Positions 1 to 11,000 of a stretch of DNA of 64,000 nucleotides are shown here, in pieces. The notes under the pieces are model-generated. The model was not told where the DNA came from, ran no database searches, and saw nothing but the letters and a program-made list of their open reading frames with translations. Origin of the DNA: Bugula neritina. Lineage: Eukaryota > Bryozoa > Gymnolaemata > Cheilostomatida > Bugulidae. The translations under genes and the position numbers were made by a program. The stretch is from positions 496,001-560,000 of the forward strand of contig CAXIUT010000073.1 in NCBI GenBank assembly GCA_964035545.1. The letters are read 5' to 3'. The first letter of the stretch is position 1; every line of letters begins with the position of its first letter.

Positions 1-423
1 TACTTGATGAAAATTTTTATGCAAAACTTGATGCCTGCTTCAAAGACACCAGTGCTTAATTACTGTGTTAACTGTATTGGCACGTTGCCATGAGATATTT
101 GGTAATATTTCGCATCACAACAAACTCTTCAGAAAGTTGAGAAAATCAGTCTAGAAAGTTAATGAAATAAACCTACCAGAGAGAGTAAGCCAGATGTAAC
201 AAGTAGATCCAAAACAAGTTGATAAACAATTGAAGTTGAAGTCTCCATGTAGTCAACACGTTAGTCCTAATGTCAAATGCAAACGTCTGCAACCAAACTG
301 TGTAGACTTCATAAGCTGGTTAGCTGACAGGGGAGATTGAAGTTCTTAACTCTTGTGTGTATAGTGATGCCCATCTTGAACCAGAGATGGCTGACTGAAG
401 ACTGCTACTTTGTGAAAATTGAC

Positions 424-566
424 AATGCATATTATTATTATTCATTGTTGAGATTCACGACTGCCATAAACAATGATAAAATATTCATTGTTGGTACTAC
501 TGAGTAGAATAAAATATAATATAATATTATTTTCTGGACAGATAAATAATATCAAATGCATATTAT
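424..566 (+). repeat. Short direct repeat inside the monomer
   Basis: AATGCATATTAT occurs at 424-435 and again at 555-566, 131 bp apart, in copy 1, and the pair is visible in most other copies I read. Class B copies (8, 12 and 16) have a T-to-C change just beyond it, in the first TTA run. Each contains the palindrome ATGCAT. It may be a relic of an internal duplication or chance in an AT-rich segment. Confidence 0.5.
442..492 (+). repeat. Conserved three-arm inverted repeat with competing hairpins
   Basis: TCATTGTT (442-449), its exact reverse complement AACAATGA (469-476) and TCATTGTT again (485-492) lie in a row. The middle arm can pair with the left arm (19-nt loop) or the right arm (8-nt loop), so the two hairpins exclude each other. 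The arrangement recurs in nearly all copies. Exceptions are q-type copies (28, 31, 36, 38, 42, 45), where an A-to-C change just before the middle arm turns ATAAACAATG into ATACACAATG and shortens the stem, and class B copies (8, 12, 16), where the middle arm is preceded by ATGAACAATG and the arm itself stays intact. Confidence 0.7.
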
Positions 567-922
567 AACTTACCATAAATATACAGTGCTTCACATCTTC
601 ACCTTTTTCTGCAATGTTATTTCTTTGCAGTTAGAAGTACTAGCTGAATATATGACTATGAAACATAACCCTTCAATTTCATTGCACCAGCACCAGTTGC
701 AAGATAGGTGTATTGAGAGTTATCTTTCCCAAAATTTTGTTCTTGGTGTTTATACGAAGCAGACACAGGCTAATATTAGTTTTGTTATTTGCAAGAGTTT
801 TTCTGTCTGATTGTCCATCAGCAAAAGTTTGCGCCTTGCAGTTATTATGGAAATACCAGTGATGCTGGAAGACCTTTGCATTGTACACCCGCCTTGACTA
901 TTGAAGTTAGATGTTTTATTTT

Positions 923-951
923 CCCATCCCCTCTCCCGCCCCCCTGTCCCC
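923..951 (-). other. G-quadruplex-forming tract on the minus strand
   Basis: On the plus strand there are C runs of 3, 4, 3, 6 and 4 separated by 1-3 bases (CCC-AT-CCCC-TCT-CCC-G-CCCCCC-TGT-CCCC). The minus strand therefore fits the G-quadruplex consensus of four or more G runs of at least three with loops of 1-7. In the commoner variant the central CCCG reads CCTG, which costs one run but leaves four runs with a longest loop of 7. Variants CTATCCCC (copies 6, 10, 14, 18, 21) and CCCCCTTGTCCCC (copies 36, 38, 42, 45) also keep four runs. The plus strand could form an i-motif. Every complete copy I read keeps the tract. Confidence 0.75.
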
Positions 952-1003
952 TCTAACAACCGGCAATCCTGACTCATGTGAATTGTGTTATTGTTCTAGA
1001 GTT

Positions 1004-1015
1004 GGCCCATGGGCC
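1004..1015. repeat. Perfect 12-bp palindrome GGCCCATGGGCC
   Basis: This GC-rich perfect palindrome sits in an otherwise AT-rich monomer. It was intact in every copy I read, including those where the next base is C rather than T (GGGCCCAC variants, for example copies 6-bp downstream in s-type units). It could be a dyad binding site for a dimeric protein; no specific factor is suggested by the sequence. Confidence 0.65.
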
Positions 1016-4000
1016 TACAGTATACGATTTGAAGCTTTATAGTTTACAGGCAGTCGAGATGAGTCACTGCTGAAACCCATTTTATTAGTAGACTATATTG
1101 CTCTTCAATCATCAGTTTTCATATTAAAACAGAAAGCTCATCTGCAGCGCCATTTCACAGTGTTATATTTTGCTAGAGCAATAACTAATTTTAGATGCCT
1201 TTGCAAACATATGAGAAATAAATGAGTCATTCTATGAAAAGAGGTGTTTGCAGCACTTGTCCACTTTTGATTTACACGCGGCATCGAAACTTTTGTAGTT
1301 TTAAATAATGTCTCCAAATTCATCACTTGCATGTGTTTAGATACTTGATGAAAATGTTTATGCAAAATTTGATGCCTGCTTCAAAGACACCAGTGCTTAA
1401 TTACTGTGTTAACTGTATTGGCACGTTGCCATGAGATATTTGGTAATATTTCGCATCACAACAAACTCTTCAGAAAGTTAAGAAAATCAGTCTAGAAAGT
1501 TAATGAAATAAACCTACCAGAGAGAGTAAGCCAGATGTAACAAGTAGATCCAAAACAAGTTGATTAACAATTGAAGTTGAAGTCTCGATGTAGTCAACAC
1601 TTTAGTCCTAACGTCAAATGCTAACGTCTGCAACCAAACTGTGAAGACTTCATGAGCTGGTTAGCTGACAGGACACATTAAAGTTCTTAACTCTTGTGTG
1701 TATAGTGATGCCCATCTTGAACTAGAGAGGGCTGACTGAAGACTGCTACTTTGTGAAAATTGACAATGCATATTATTATTATTCATTGTTGAGATTCACG
1801 ACTGCCATAAACAATGATAAAATATTCATTGTTGGTACTACTGAGTAGAATAAAATATAATATAATATTGTTTTCTGGACAGAAAAGTAATATCAAATGC
1901 ATATTATAACTTACCATAAATCTACAGTGCTTCACATCTTCACCTTTTCCTGCAATTTTATTTCTTTGCAGTTGGAAGTAGTAGCTGAATATATGACGAT
2001 GAAACATAACCCTTCAATTTCATTGCACCAGCACCAGTTGCAAGATAGGTGTGTTGGGAGTTATCTTTCCTAAAAATTTGTTTTTGGTGTTTATACGAAG
2101 CAGACACAGGCTAATATTAGTTTTGTTATTTGCAAGAGTTTTTCTGTCTGATTGTCCATCAGCAAAAGTTTGCGCCTTGCAGTTATTATGAAAATACCAG
2201 TGATGCTGGAAGACCTTTGCATTGTACACCCGCCTTTACTATTGAATTTAGATGTTTTATTTTCCCATCCCCTCTCCTGCCCCCCTGTCCCCTCTAACAA
2301 CCAGCAATCTTGACTCATGTGAATTGTGTTATTGTTCTAGAGTTGGCCCATGGGCCTACAGTATACGATTTGAAACTTTATAGTTTACAGGCAGTCGAGA
2401 TGAGTCAGTGCTGAAACCCATTTTATTAGTAGACTATATTGCTCTTCAATCATCAGTTTTCATATTAAAAGAGAAAGCTCATCTGCAGCGCCATTTTACA
2501 GTGTTATATTTTGCCAGAGCAATAACTAATTTTAGATGCCTTTGCAAACATATGAGAAATAAATGAGTCATTCTATGAAAAGAGGTGTTTGCAGCACTTG
2601 TCCACTTTTGATTTACACGCGGCATGGAAACTTTTGTAGTTTTAAATAATGTCTCCAAATTCATCACTTGCATGTGTTTAGATACTTGATGAAGATTTTC
2701 ATGCAAAACTTGATGCCTGCTTCAAAGACACCAGTGCTTAATTACTGTGTTAACTGTATTGGCACGTTGCTATGAGATATTTGGTAATATTTCGCATCAC
2801 AACAAACTTTTCAGAAAGTTAAGAAAATCAGTCTAGAAAGTTAATGAAATAAACCTACCAGAGAGAGTAAGCCAGATGTAACAAGTAGATCCAAAACAAG
2901 TTGATAAACAATTGAAGTTGAAGTCTCCATGTAGTCAACACGTTAGTCCTAATGTCAAATGCAAACGTCTGCAACCAAACTGTGTAGACTTCATGAGGTG
3001 GTTAGCTGACAGGAGAGATTAAAGTTCTTAACTCTTGTGTGTATAGTGATGCCCATCTTGAACTAGAGATGGCTGACTGAAGACTGCTACTTTGTGAAAA
3101 TTGACAATGCATATTATTATTATTCATTGTTGAGATTCACGACTGCCATAAACAATGATAAAATATTCATTGTTGGTACTACTGAGTAGAATAAAATATA
3201 ATATAATATTATTTTCTGGACAGATAAATAATATCAAATGCATATTATAACTTACCATAAATCTACAGTGCTTCACATCTTCACCTTTTTCTGCAATGTT
3301 ATTTCTTTGCAGTTAGAAGTACTAGCTGAATATATGACTATGAAACATAACCCTTCAATTTCATTGCACCAGCACCAGTTGCAAGATAAGTGTATTGAGA
3401 GTTATCTTTCCCAAAATTTTGTTCTTGGTGTTTATACGAAGCAGACACAGGCTAATATTAGTTTTGTTATTTGCAAGAGTTTTTCTGTCTGATTGTCCAT
3501 CAGCAAAAGTTTGCGCCTTGCAGTTATTATGGAAATACCAGTGATGCTGGAAGACCTTTGCATTGTACACCCGCCTTTACTATTGAATTTAGATATTTTA
3601 TTTTCCCATCCCCTCTCCTGCCCCCCTGTCCCCTCTAACAACCAGCAATCCTGACTCATGTGAATTGTGTTATTGTTCTAGAGTTGGCCCATGGGCCTAC
3701 AGTATACGATTTGAAGCTTTATAGTTTACAGGCAGTAGAGATGAGTCACTGCTGAAACTCATTTTATTAGTAGACTATATTGCTCTTCAATAATCAGTTT
3801 TCATATTAAAAGAGAAAGCTCATCTGCAGCGCCATTTCACAGTGTTATGTTTTGCTAGAGCAATAACTACTTTTAGATGCCTTTGCAAACATATGAGAAA
3901 TAAATGAGTCATTCTATGAATAGAGGTGTTTGCAGCACTTGTCCACTTTTGATTTACATGCGGCATGGAAACTTTTGTAGTTTTAAATAATGTCTCCAAA

Positions 4001-7000
4001 TTCATCACTTGCATGTGTTTAGATACTTGATGAAAATTTTTATGCAAAACTTGATGCCTGCTTCAAAGACACCAGTGCTTAATTACTGTGTTAACTGTAT
4101 TGGCATGTTGCCATGAGATATTTGGTAATATTTCGCATCACAACAAACTCTTCAGAAAGTTAAGAAAATAAGTCTAGAAAGTTAATGAAATAAACCTACC
4201 AGAGAGAGTAAGCTAGATGTAACAAGTAGATCCAAAACAAGTTGATAAACAATTGAAGTTGAAGTCTCCATGTAGTCAACACGTTAGTCCTAATGTCAAA
4301 TGCAAACGTCTGCAACCAAATTGTGTAGACTTCATAAGCTGGTTAGCTGACAGGAGAGATTAAAGTTCTTAACTCTTGTGTGTATAGTGATGCCCATCTT
4401 GAACTAGAGATGGCTGACTGAAGACTGCTACTTTGTGAAAATTGACAATGCATATTATTATTATTCATTGTTGAGATTCACGACTGCCATAAACAATGAT
4501 AAAATATTCATTGTTGGTACTACTGAGTAGAATAAAATATAATATAATATTATTTTCTGGACAGATAAATAATATCAAATGCATATTATAACTTACCATA
4601 AATCTACAGTGCTTCACATCTTCACCTTTTTCTGCAATGTTATTTCTTTGCAGTTAGAAGTACTAGCTGAATATATGACTATGAAACATAACCCTTCAAT
4701 TTCATTGCACCAGCACCAGTTGCAAGATAGGTGTATTGAGAGTTATCTTTCCCAAAATTTTGTTCTTGGTGTTTATACGAAGCAGACACAGGCTAATATT
4801 AGTTTTGTTATTTGCAAGAGTTTTTCTGTCTTATTGTCCATCAGCAAAAGTTTGCGCCTTGCAGTTATTATGAAAATACCAGTGATGCTGGAAGACCTTT
4901 GCATTGTACACCCGCCTTTACTATTGAATTTAGATGTTTTATTTTCCCATCCCCTCTCCTGCCCCCCTGTCCCCTCTAACAACCAGCAATCTTGACTCAT
5001 GTGAATTGTGTTATTGTTCTAGAGTTGGCCCATGGGCCTACAGTATACGATTTGAAACTTTATAGTTTACAGGCAGTGGAGATGAGTCAGTGCCGAAACC
5101 CATTTTATTAGTAGACTATATTGCTCTTCAATAATCAGTTTTCATATTAAAAGAGAAAGCTCATCTGCAGCGCCATTTTACAGTGTTATATTTTGCCAGA
5201 GCAATAACTAATTTTAGATGCCTTTGCAAACATATGAGAAATAAATGAGTCATTCTATGAAAAGAGGTGTTTGCAGCACTTGTCCACTTTTGATTTACAC
5301 GCGGCATGGAAACTTTTGTAGTTTTAAATAATGTCTCCAAATTCATCACTTGCATGTGTTTAGATACTTGATGAAAATTTTCATGCAAAACTTGATGCCT
5401 GCTTCAAAGACACCAGTGCTTAATTACTGTGTTAACTGTATTGGCACGTTGCTATGAGATATTTGGTAATATTTCGCATCACAACAAACTTTTCAGAAAG
5501 TTAAGAAAATCAGTCTAGAAAGTTAATGAAATAAACCTACCAGAGAGAGTAAGCCAGATGTAACAAGTAGATCCAAAACAAGTTGATAAACAATTGAAGT
5601 TGAAGTCTCCATGTAGTCAACACGTTAGTCCTAATGTCAAATGCAAACGTCTGCAACCAAACTGTGTAGACTTCATGAGCTGGTTAGCTGACAGGAGAGA
5701 TTAAAGTTCTTAACTCTTGTGTGTATAGTGATGCCCATCTTGAACCAGAGATGGCTGACTGAAGACTGCTACTTTGTGAAAATTGACAATGCATATTATT
5801 ATTATTCATTGTTGAGATTCACGACTGCCATAAACAATGATAAAATATTCATTGTTGGTACTACTGAGTAGAATAAAATATAATATAATATTATTTTCTG
5901 GACAGATAAATAATATCAAATGCATATTATAACTTACCATAAATATACAGTGCTTCACATCTTCACCTTTTTCTGCAATGTTATTTCTTTGCAGTTAGAA
6001 GTACTAGCTGAATATATGACTATGAAACATAACCCTTCAATTTCATTGCACCAGCACCAGTTGCAAGATAGGTGTGTTGAGAGTTATCTTTCCCAAAATT
6101 TTGTTCTTGGTGTTTATACGAAGCAGACACAGGCTAATATTAGTTTTGTTATTTGCAAGAGTTTTTCTGTCTGATTGTCCATCAGCAAAAGTTTGCGCCT
6201 TGCAGTTATTATGGAAATACCAGTGATGCTGGAAGACCTTTGCATTGTACACCCGCCTTTACTATTGAATTTAGATATTTTATTTTCCCATCCCCTCTCC
6301 CGCCCCCCTGTCCCCTCTAACAACCAGCAATCCTGACTCATGTAACTTGTGTTATTGTTCTAGAGTTGGCCCATGGGCCCACAGTATACGATTTGAAGCT
6401 TTATAGTTTACAGGCAGTCGAGATGAGTCACTGCTGAAACCCATTTTATTAGTAGACTATATTGCTTTTCAATAATCAGTTTTCATATTAAAAGAGAAAG
6501 CTCATCTGCAGCGCCATTTCACAGTGTTATGTTTTGCTAGAGCAATAACTACTTTTAGATGCCTTTGCAAACATATGAGAAATAAATGAGTCATTCTATG
6601 AAAAGAGGTGTTTGCAGCACTTGTCCACTTTTGATTTACACGCGGCATCGAAACTTTTGTAGTTTTAAATAATGTCTCCAAATTCATCACTTGCATGTGT
6701 TTAGATACTTGATGAAAATGTTTATGCAAAATTTGATGCCTGCTTCAAAGACACCAGTGCTTAATTACTGTGTTAACTGTATTGGCACGTTGCCATGAGA
6801 TATTTGGTAATATTTCGCATCACAACAAACTCTTCAGAAAGTTAAGAAAATCAGTCTTGAAAGTTAATGAAATAAACCTACCAGAGAGAGTAAGCCAGAT
6901 GTAACAAGTAGATCCAAAACAAGTTGATTAACAATTGAAGTTGAAGTCTCGATGTAGTCAACACTTTAGTCCTAACGTCAAATGCTAACGTCTGCAACCA

Positions 7001-8046
7001 AACTGTGAAGACTTCATGAGCTGGTTAGCTGACAGGACACATTAAAGTTCTTAACTCTTGTGTGTATAGTGATGCCCATCTTGAACTAGAGAGGGCTGAC
7101 TGAAGACTGCTACTTTGTGAAAATTGACAATGCATATTATTATTATTCATTGTTGAGATTCACGACTGCCATAAACAATGATAAAATATTCATTGTTGGT
7201 ACTACTGAGTAGAATAAAATATAATATAATATTGTTTTCTGGACAGAAAAGTAATATCAAATGCATATTATAACTTACCATAAATCTACAGTGCTTCACA
7301 TCTTCACCTTTTCCTGCAATTTTATTTCTTTGCAGTTAGAAGTAGTAGCTGAATATATGACGATGAAACATAACCCTTCAATTTCATTGCACCAGCACCA
7401 GTTGCAAGATAGGTGTGTTGGGAGTTATCTTTCCTAAAAATTTGTTCTTGGTGTTTATACGAAGCAGACACAGGCTAATATTAGTTTTGTTATTTGCAAG
7501 AGTTTTCCTGTCTGATTTTCCATCAGCAAAAGTTTGCGCCTTGCAGTTATTATGAAAATACCAGTGATGCTGGAAGACCTTTGCATTGTACACCCGCCTT
7601 TACTATTGAATTTAGATGTTTTATTTTCCCATCCCCTCTCCTGCCCCCCTATCCCCTCTAACAACCAGCAATCTTGACTCATGTGAATTTTGTTATTGTT
7701 CTAGAGTTGGCCCATGGGCCTACAGTATACGATTTGAAACTTTATAGTTTACAGGCAGTCGAGATGAGTCAGTGCTGAAACCCATTTTATTAGTAGACTA
7801 TATTGCTCTTCAATAATCAGTTTTCATATTAAAAGAGAAAGCTCATCTGCAGCGCCATTTTACAGTGTTATATTTTGCCAGAGCAATAACTAATTTTAGA
7901 TGCCTTTGCAAACATATGAGAAATAAATGAGTCATTCTATGAAAAGAGGTGTTTGCAGCACTTGTCCACTTTTGATTTACACGCGGCATGGAAACTTTTG
8001 TAGTTTTAAATAATGTCTCCAAATTCATCACTTGCATGTGTTTAGA

Positions 8047-11000
8047 TACTTGATGAAAATTTTTATGCAAAACTTGATGCCTGCTTCAAAGACACCAGTG
8101 CTTAATTACTGTGTTAACTGTATTGGCACGTTGCCATGAGATATTTGGTAATATTTCGCATCACAACAAACTCTTCAGAAAGTTGAGAAAATCAGTCTAG
8201 AAAGTTAATGAAATAAACCTACCAGAGAGAGTAAGCCAGATGTAACAAGTAGATCCAAAACAAGTTGATAAACAATTGAAGTTGAAGTCTCCATGTAGTC
8301 AACACGTTAGTCCTAATGTCAAATGCAAACGTCTGCAACCAAACTGTGTAGACTTCATAAGCTGGTTAGCTGACAGGGGAGATTGAAGTTCTTAACTCTT
8401 GTGTGTATAGTGATGCCCATCTTGAACCAGAGATGGCTGACTGAAGACTGCTACTTTGTGAAAATTGACAATGCATATTATTATTATTCATTGTTGAGAT
8501 TCACGACTGCCATAAACAATGATAAAATATTCATTGTTGGTACTACTGAGTAGAATAAAATATAATATAATATTATTTTCTGGACAGATAAATAATATCA
8601 AATGCATATTATAACTTACCATAAATATACAGTGCTTCACATCTTCACCTTTTTCTGCAATGTTATTTCTTTGCAGTTAGAAGTACTAGCTGAATATGTG
8701 ACTATGAAACATAACCCTTCAATTTCATTGCACCAGCACCAGTTGCAAGATAGGTGTATTGAGAGTTATCTTTCCCAAAATTTTGTTCTTGGTGTTTATA
8801 CGAAGCAGACACAGGCTAATATTAGTTTTGTTATTTGCAAGAGTTTTTCTGTCTGATTGTCCATCAGCAAAAGTTTGCGCCTTGCAGTTATTATGGAAAT
8901 ACCAGTGATGCTGGAAGACCTTTGCATTGTACACCCGCCTTGACTATTGAAGTTAGATGTTTTATTTTCCCATCCCCTCTCCCGCCCCCCTGTCCCCTCT
9001 AACAACCGGCAATCCTGACTCATGTGAATTGTGTTATTGTTCTAGAGTTGGCCCATGGGCCTACAGTATACGATTTGAAGCTTTATAGTTTACAGGCAGT
9101 CGAGATGAGTCACTGCTGAAACCCATTTTATTAGTAGACTATATTGCTCTTCAATCATCAGTTTTCATATTAAAACAGAAAGCTCATCTGCAGCGCCATT
9201 TCACAGTGTTATATTTTGCTAGAGCAATAACTAATTTTAGATGCCTTTGCAAACATATGAGAAATAAATGAGTCATTCTATGAAAAGAGGTGTTTGCAGC
9301 ACTTGTCCACTTTTGATTTACACGCGGCATCGAAACTTTTGTAGTTTTAAATAATGTCTCCAAATTCATCACTTGCATGTGTTTAGATACTTGATGAAAA
9401 TGTTTATGCAAAATTTGATGCCTGCTTCAAAGACACCAGTGCTTAATTACTGTGTTAACTGTATTGGCACGTTGCCATGAGATATTTGGTAATATTTCGC
9501 ATCACAACAAACTCTTCAGAAAGTTACGAAAATCAGTCTAGAAAGTTAATGAAATAAACCTACCAGAGAGAGTAAGCCAGATGTAACAAGTAGATCCAAA
9601 ACAAGTTGATTAACAATTGAAGTTGAAGTCTCGATGTAGTCAACACTTTAGTCCTAACGTCAAATGCTAACGTCTGCAACCAAACTGTGAAGACTTCATG
9701 AGCTGGTTAGCTGACAGGACACATTAAAGTTCTTAACTCTTGTGTCTATAGTGATGCCCATCTTGAACTAGAGAGGGCTGACTGAAGACTGCTACTTTGT
9801 GAAAATTGACAATGCATATTACTATTATTCATTGTTGAGATTCACGACTGCCATGAACAATGATAAAATATTCATTGTTGGTACTACTGAGTAGAATAAA
9901 ATATAATATAATATTGTTTTCTGGACAGAAAAGTAATATCAAATGCATATTATAACTTACCATAAATCTACAGTGCTTCACATCTTCACCTTTTCCTGCA
10001 ATTTTATTTCTTTGCAGTTAGAAGTAGTAGCTGAATATATGACGATGAAACATAACCCTTCAATTTCATTGCACCAGCACCAGTTGCAAGATAGGTGTGT
10101 TGGGAGTTATCTTTCCTAAAAATTTGTTCTTGGTGTTTATACGAAGCAGACACAGGCTAATATTAGTTTTGTTATTTGCAAGAGTTTTTCTGTCTGATTG
10201 TCCATCAGCAAAAGTTTGCGCCTTGCAGTTATTATGAAAATACCAGTGATGCTGGAAGACCTTTGCATTGTACACCCGCCTTTACTATTGAATTTAGATG
10301 TTTTATTTTCCCATCCCCTCTCCTGCCCCCCTGTCCCCTCTAACAACCAGCAATCTTGACTCATGTGAATTTTGTTATTGTTCTAGAGTTGGCCCATGGG
10401 CCTACAGTATACGATTTGAAACTTTATAGTTTACAGGCAGTCGAGATGAGTCAGTGCTGAAACCCATTTTATTAGTAGACTATATTGCTCTTCAATAATC
10501 AGTTTTCATATTAAAAGAGAAAGCTCATCTGCAGCGCCATTTTACAGTGTTATATTTTGCCAGAGCAATAACTAATTTTAGATGCCTTTGCAAACATATG
10601 AGAAATAAATGAGTCATTCTATGAAAAGAGGTGTTTGCAGCACTTGTCCACTTTTGATTTACACGCGGCATGGAAACTTTTGTAGTTTTAAATAATGTCT
10701 CCAAATTCATCACTTGCATGTGTTTAGATACTTGATGAAAATTTTTATGCAAAACTTGATGCCTGCTTCAAAGACACCAGTGCTTAATTACTGTGTTAAC
10801 TGTATTGGCACGTTGCCATGAGATATTTGGTAATATTTCGCATCACAACAAACTCTTCAGAAAGTTGAGAAAATCAGTCTAGAAAGTTAATGAAATAAAC
10901 CTACCAGAGAGAGTAAGCCAGATGTAACAAGTAGATCCAAAACAAGTTGATAAACAATTGAAGTTGAAGTCTCCATGTAGTCAACACGTTAGTCCTAATG

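Larger units (their letters stand above)
1..1341 (+). repeat. Representative monomer (copy 1)
   Basis: Copy 1 is used as the reference for motif positions; add 1341n for other copies. In order it holds: an AT-rich segment with TTA repeats and hairpin arms (about 430-495), an A/T-only stretch (about 511-532), pyrimidine tracts ending in CAG (about 601-630), a C-rich tract (923-951), a 12-bp palindrome (1004-1015) and a final AT-rich third with no motif I can name. It belongs to the same class as copies 9, 13 and 17 (class C of the first higher-order repeat). The phase is arbitrary: it is set by the window start, and the biological unit boundary is unknown. Confidence 0.95.
1..6705 (+). repeat. 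Array segment 1: copies 1-5, mixed subtypes
   Basis: Copy 1 is C-like. Copy 2 (1342-2682) is B/D-like (AATATTGTTTTCTGG, GACAGAAAAG, TTTCCTAAAAA) with its own changes, such as TTGTTTTTGG. Copies 3 and 4 (2683-5364) resemble the p-type of the second higher-order repeat. Copy 4 alone has TTA where others have TGA, just after the conserved small frame. Copy 5 (5365-6705) has a GTGTTGAG variant and a back part mixing other types. No regular higher-order period is visible in these five copies. Confidence 0.8.

Noticed and set aside
556-810. Plus-strand 84-codon frame recurring in many monomers
   Set aside because: It has no recognisable domain, is broken by an in-frame TAA (CTTTCCTAA) in all B/D/r copies and several q copies, and its substitutions show no preference for silent sites that I can see. 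It recurs because the monomer recurs.
1-1341. CENP-B box in the monomer
   Set aside because: The only partial resemblance (TTTCGCATCACAAC near 108) lacks the CGGG half, so there is no support.
1-1341. Monomer length as a multiple of 3 or of nucleosome spacing
   Set aside because: 1341 is divisible by 3, but stops in all frames prevent any read-through. It is close to 7 or 8 nucleosome repeats, but almost any length this large is, so it carries no information.
679-1365. Minus-strand frames of 69, 75 and 75 codons in each monomer
   Set aside because: They are short, two overlap each other, they have no family resemblance, and they include the complement of the C-rich tract. I judged them by-products of the repeat.
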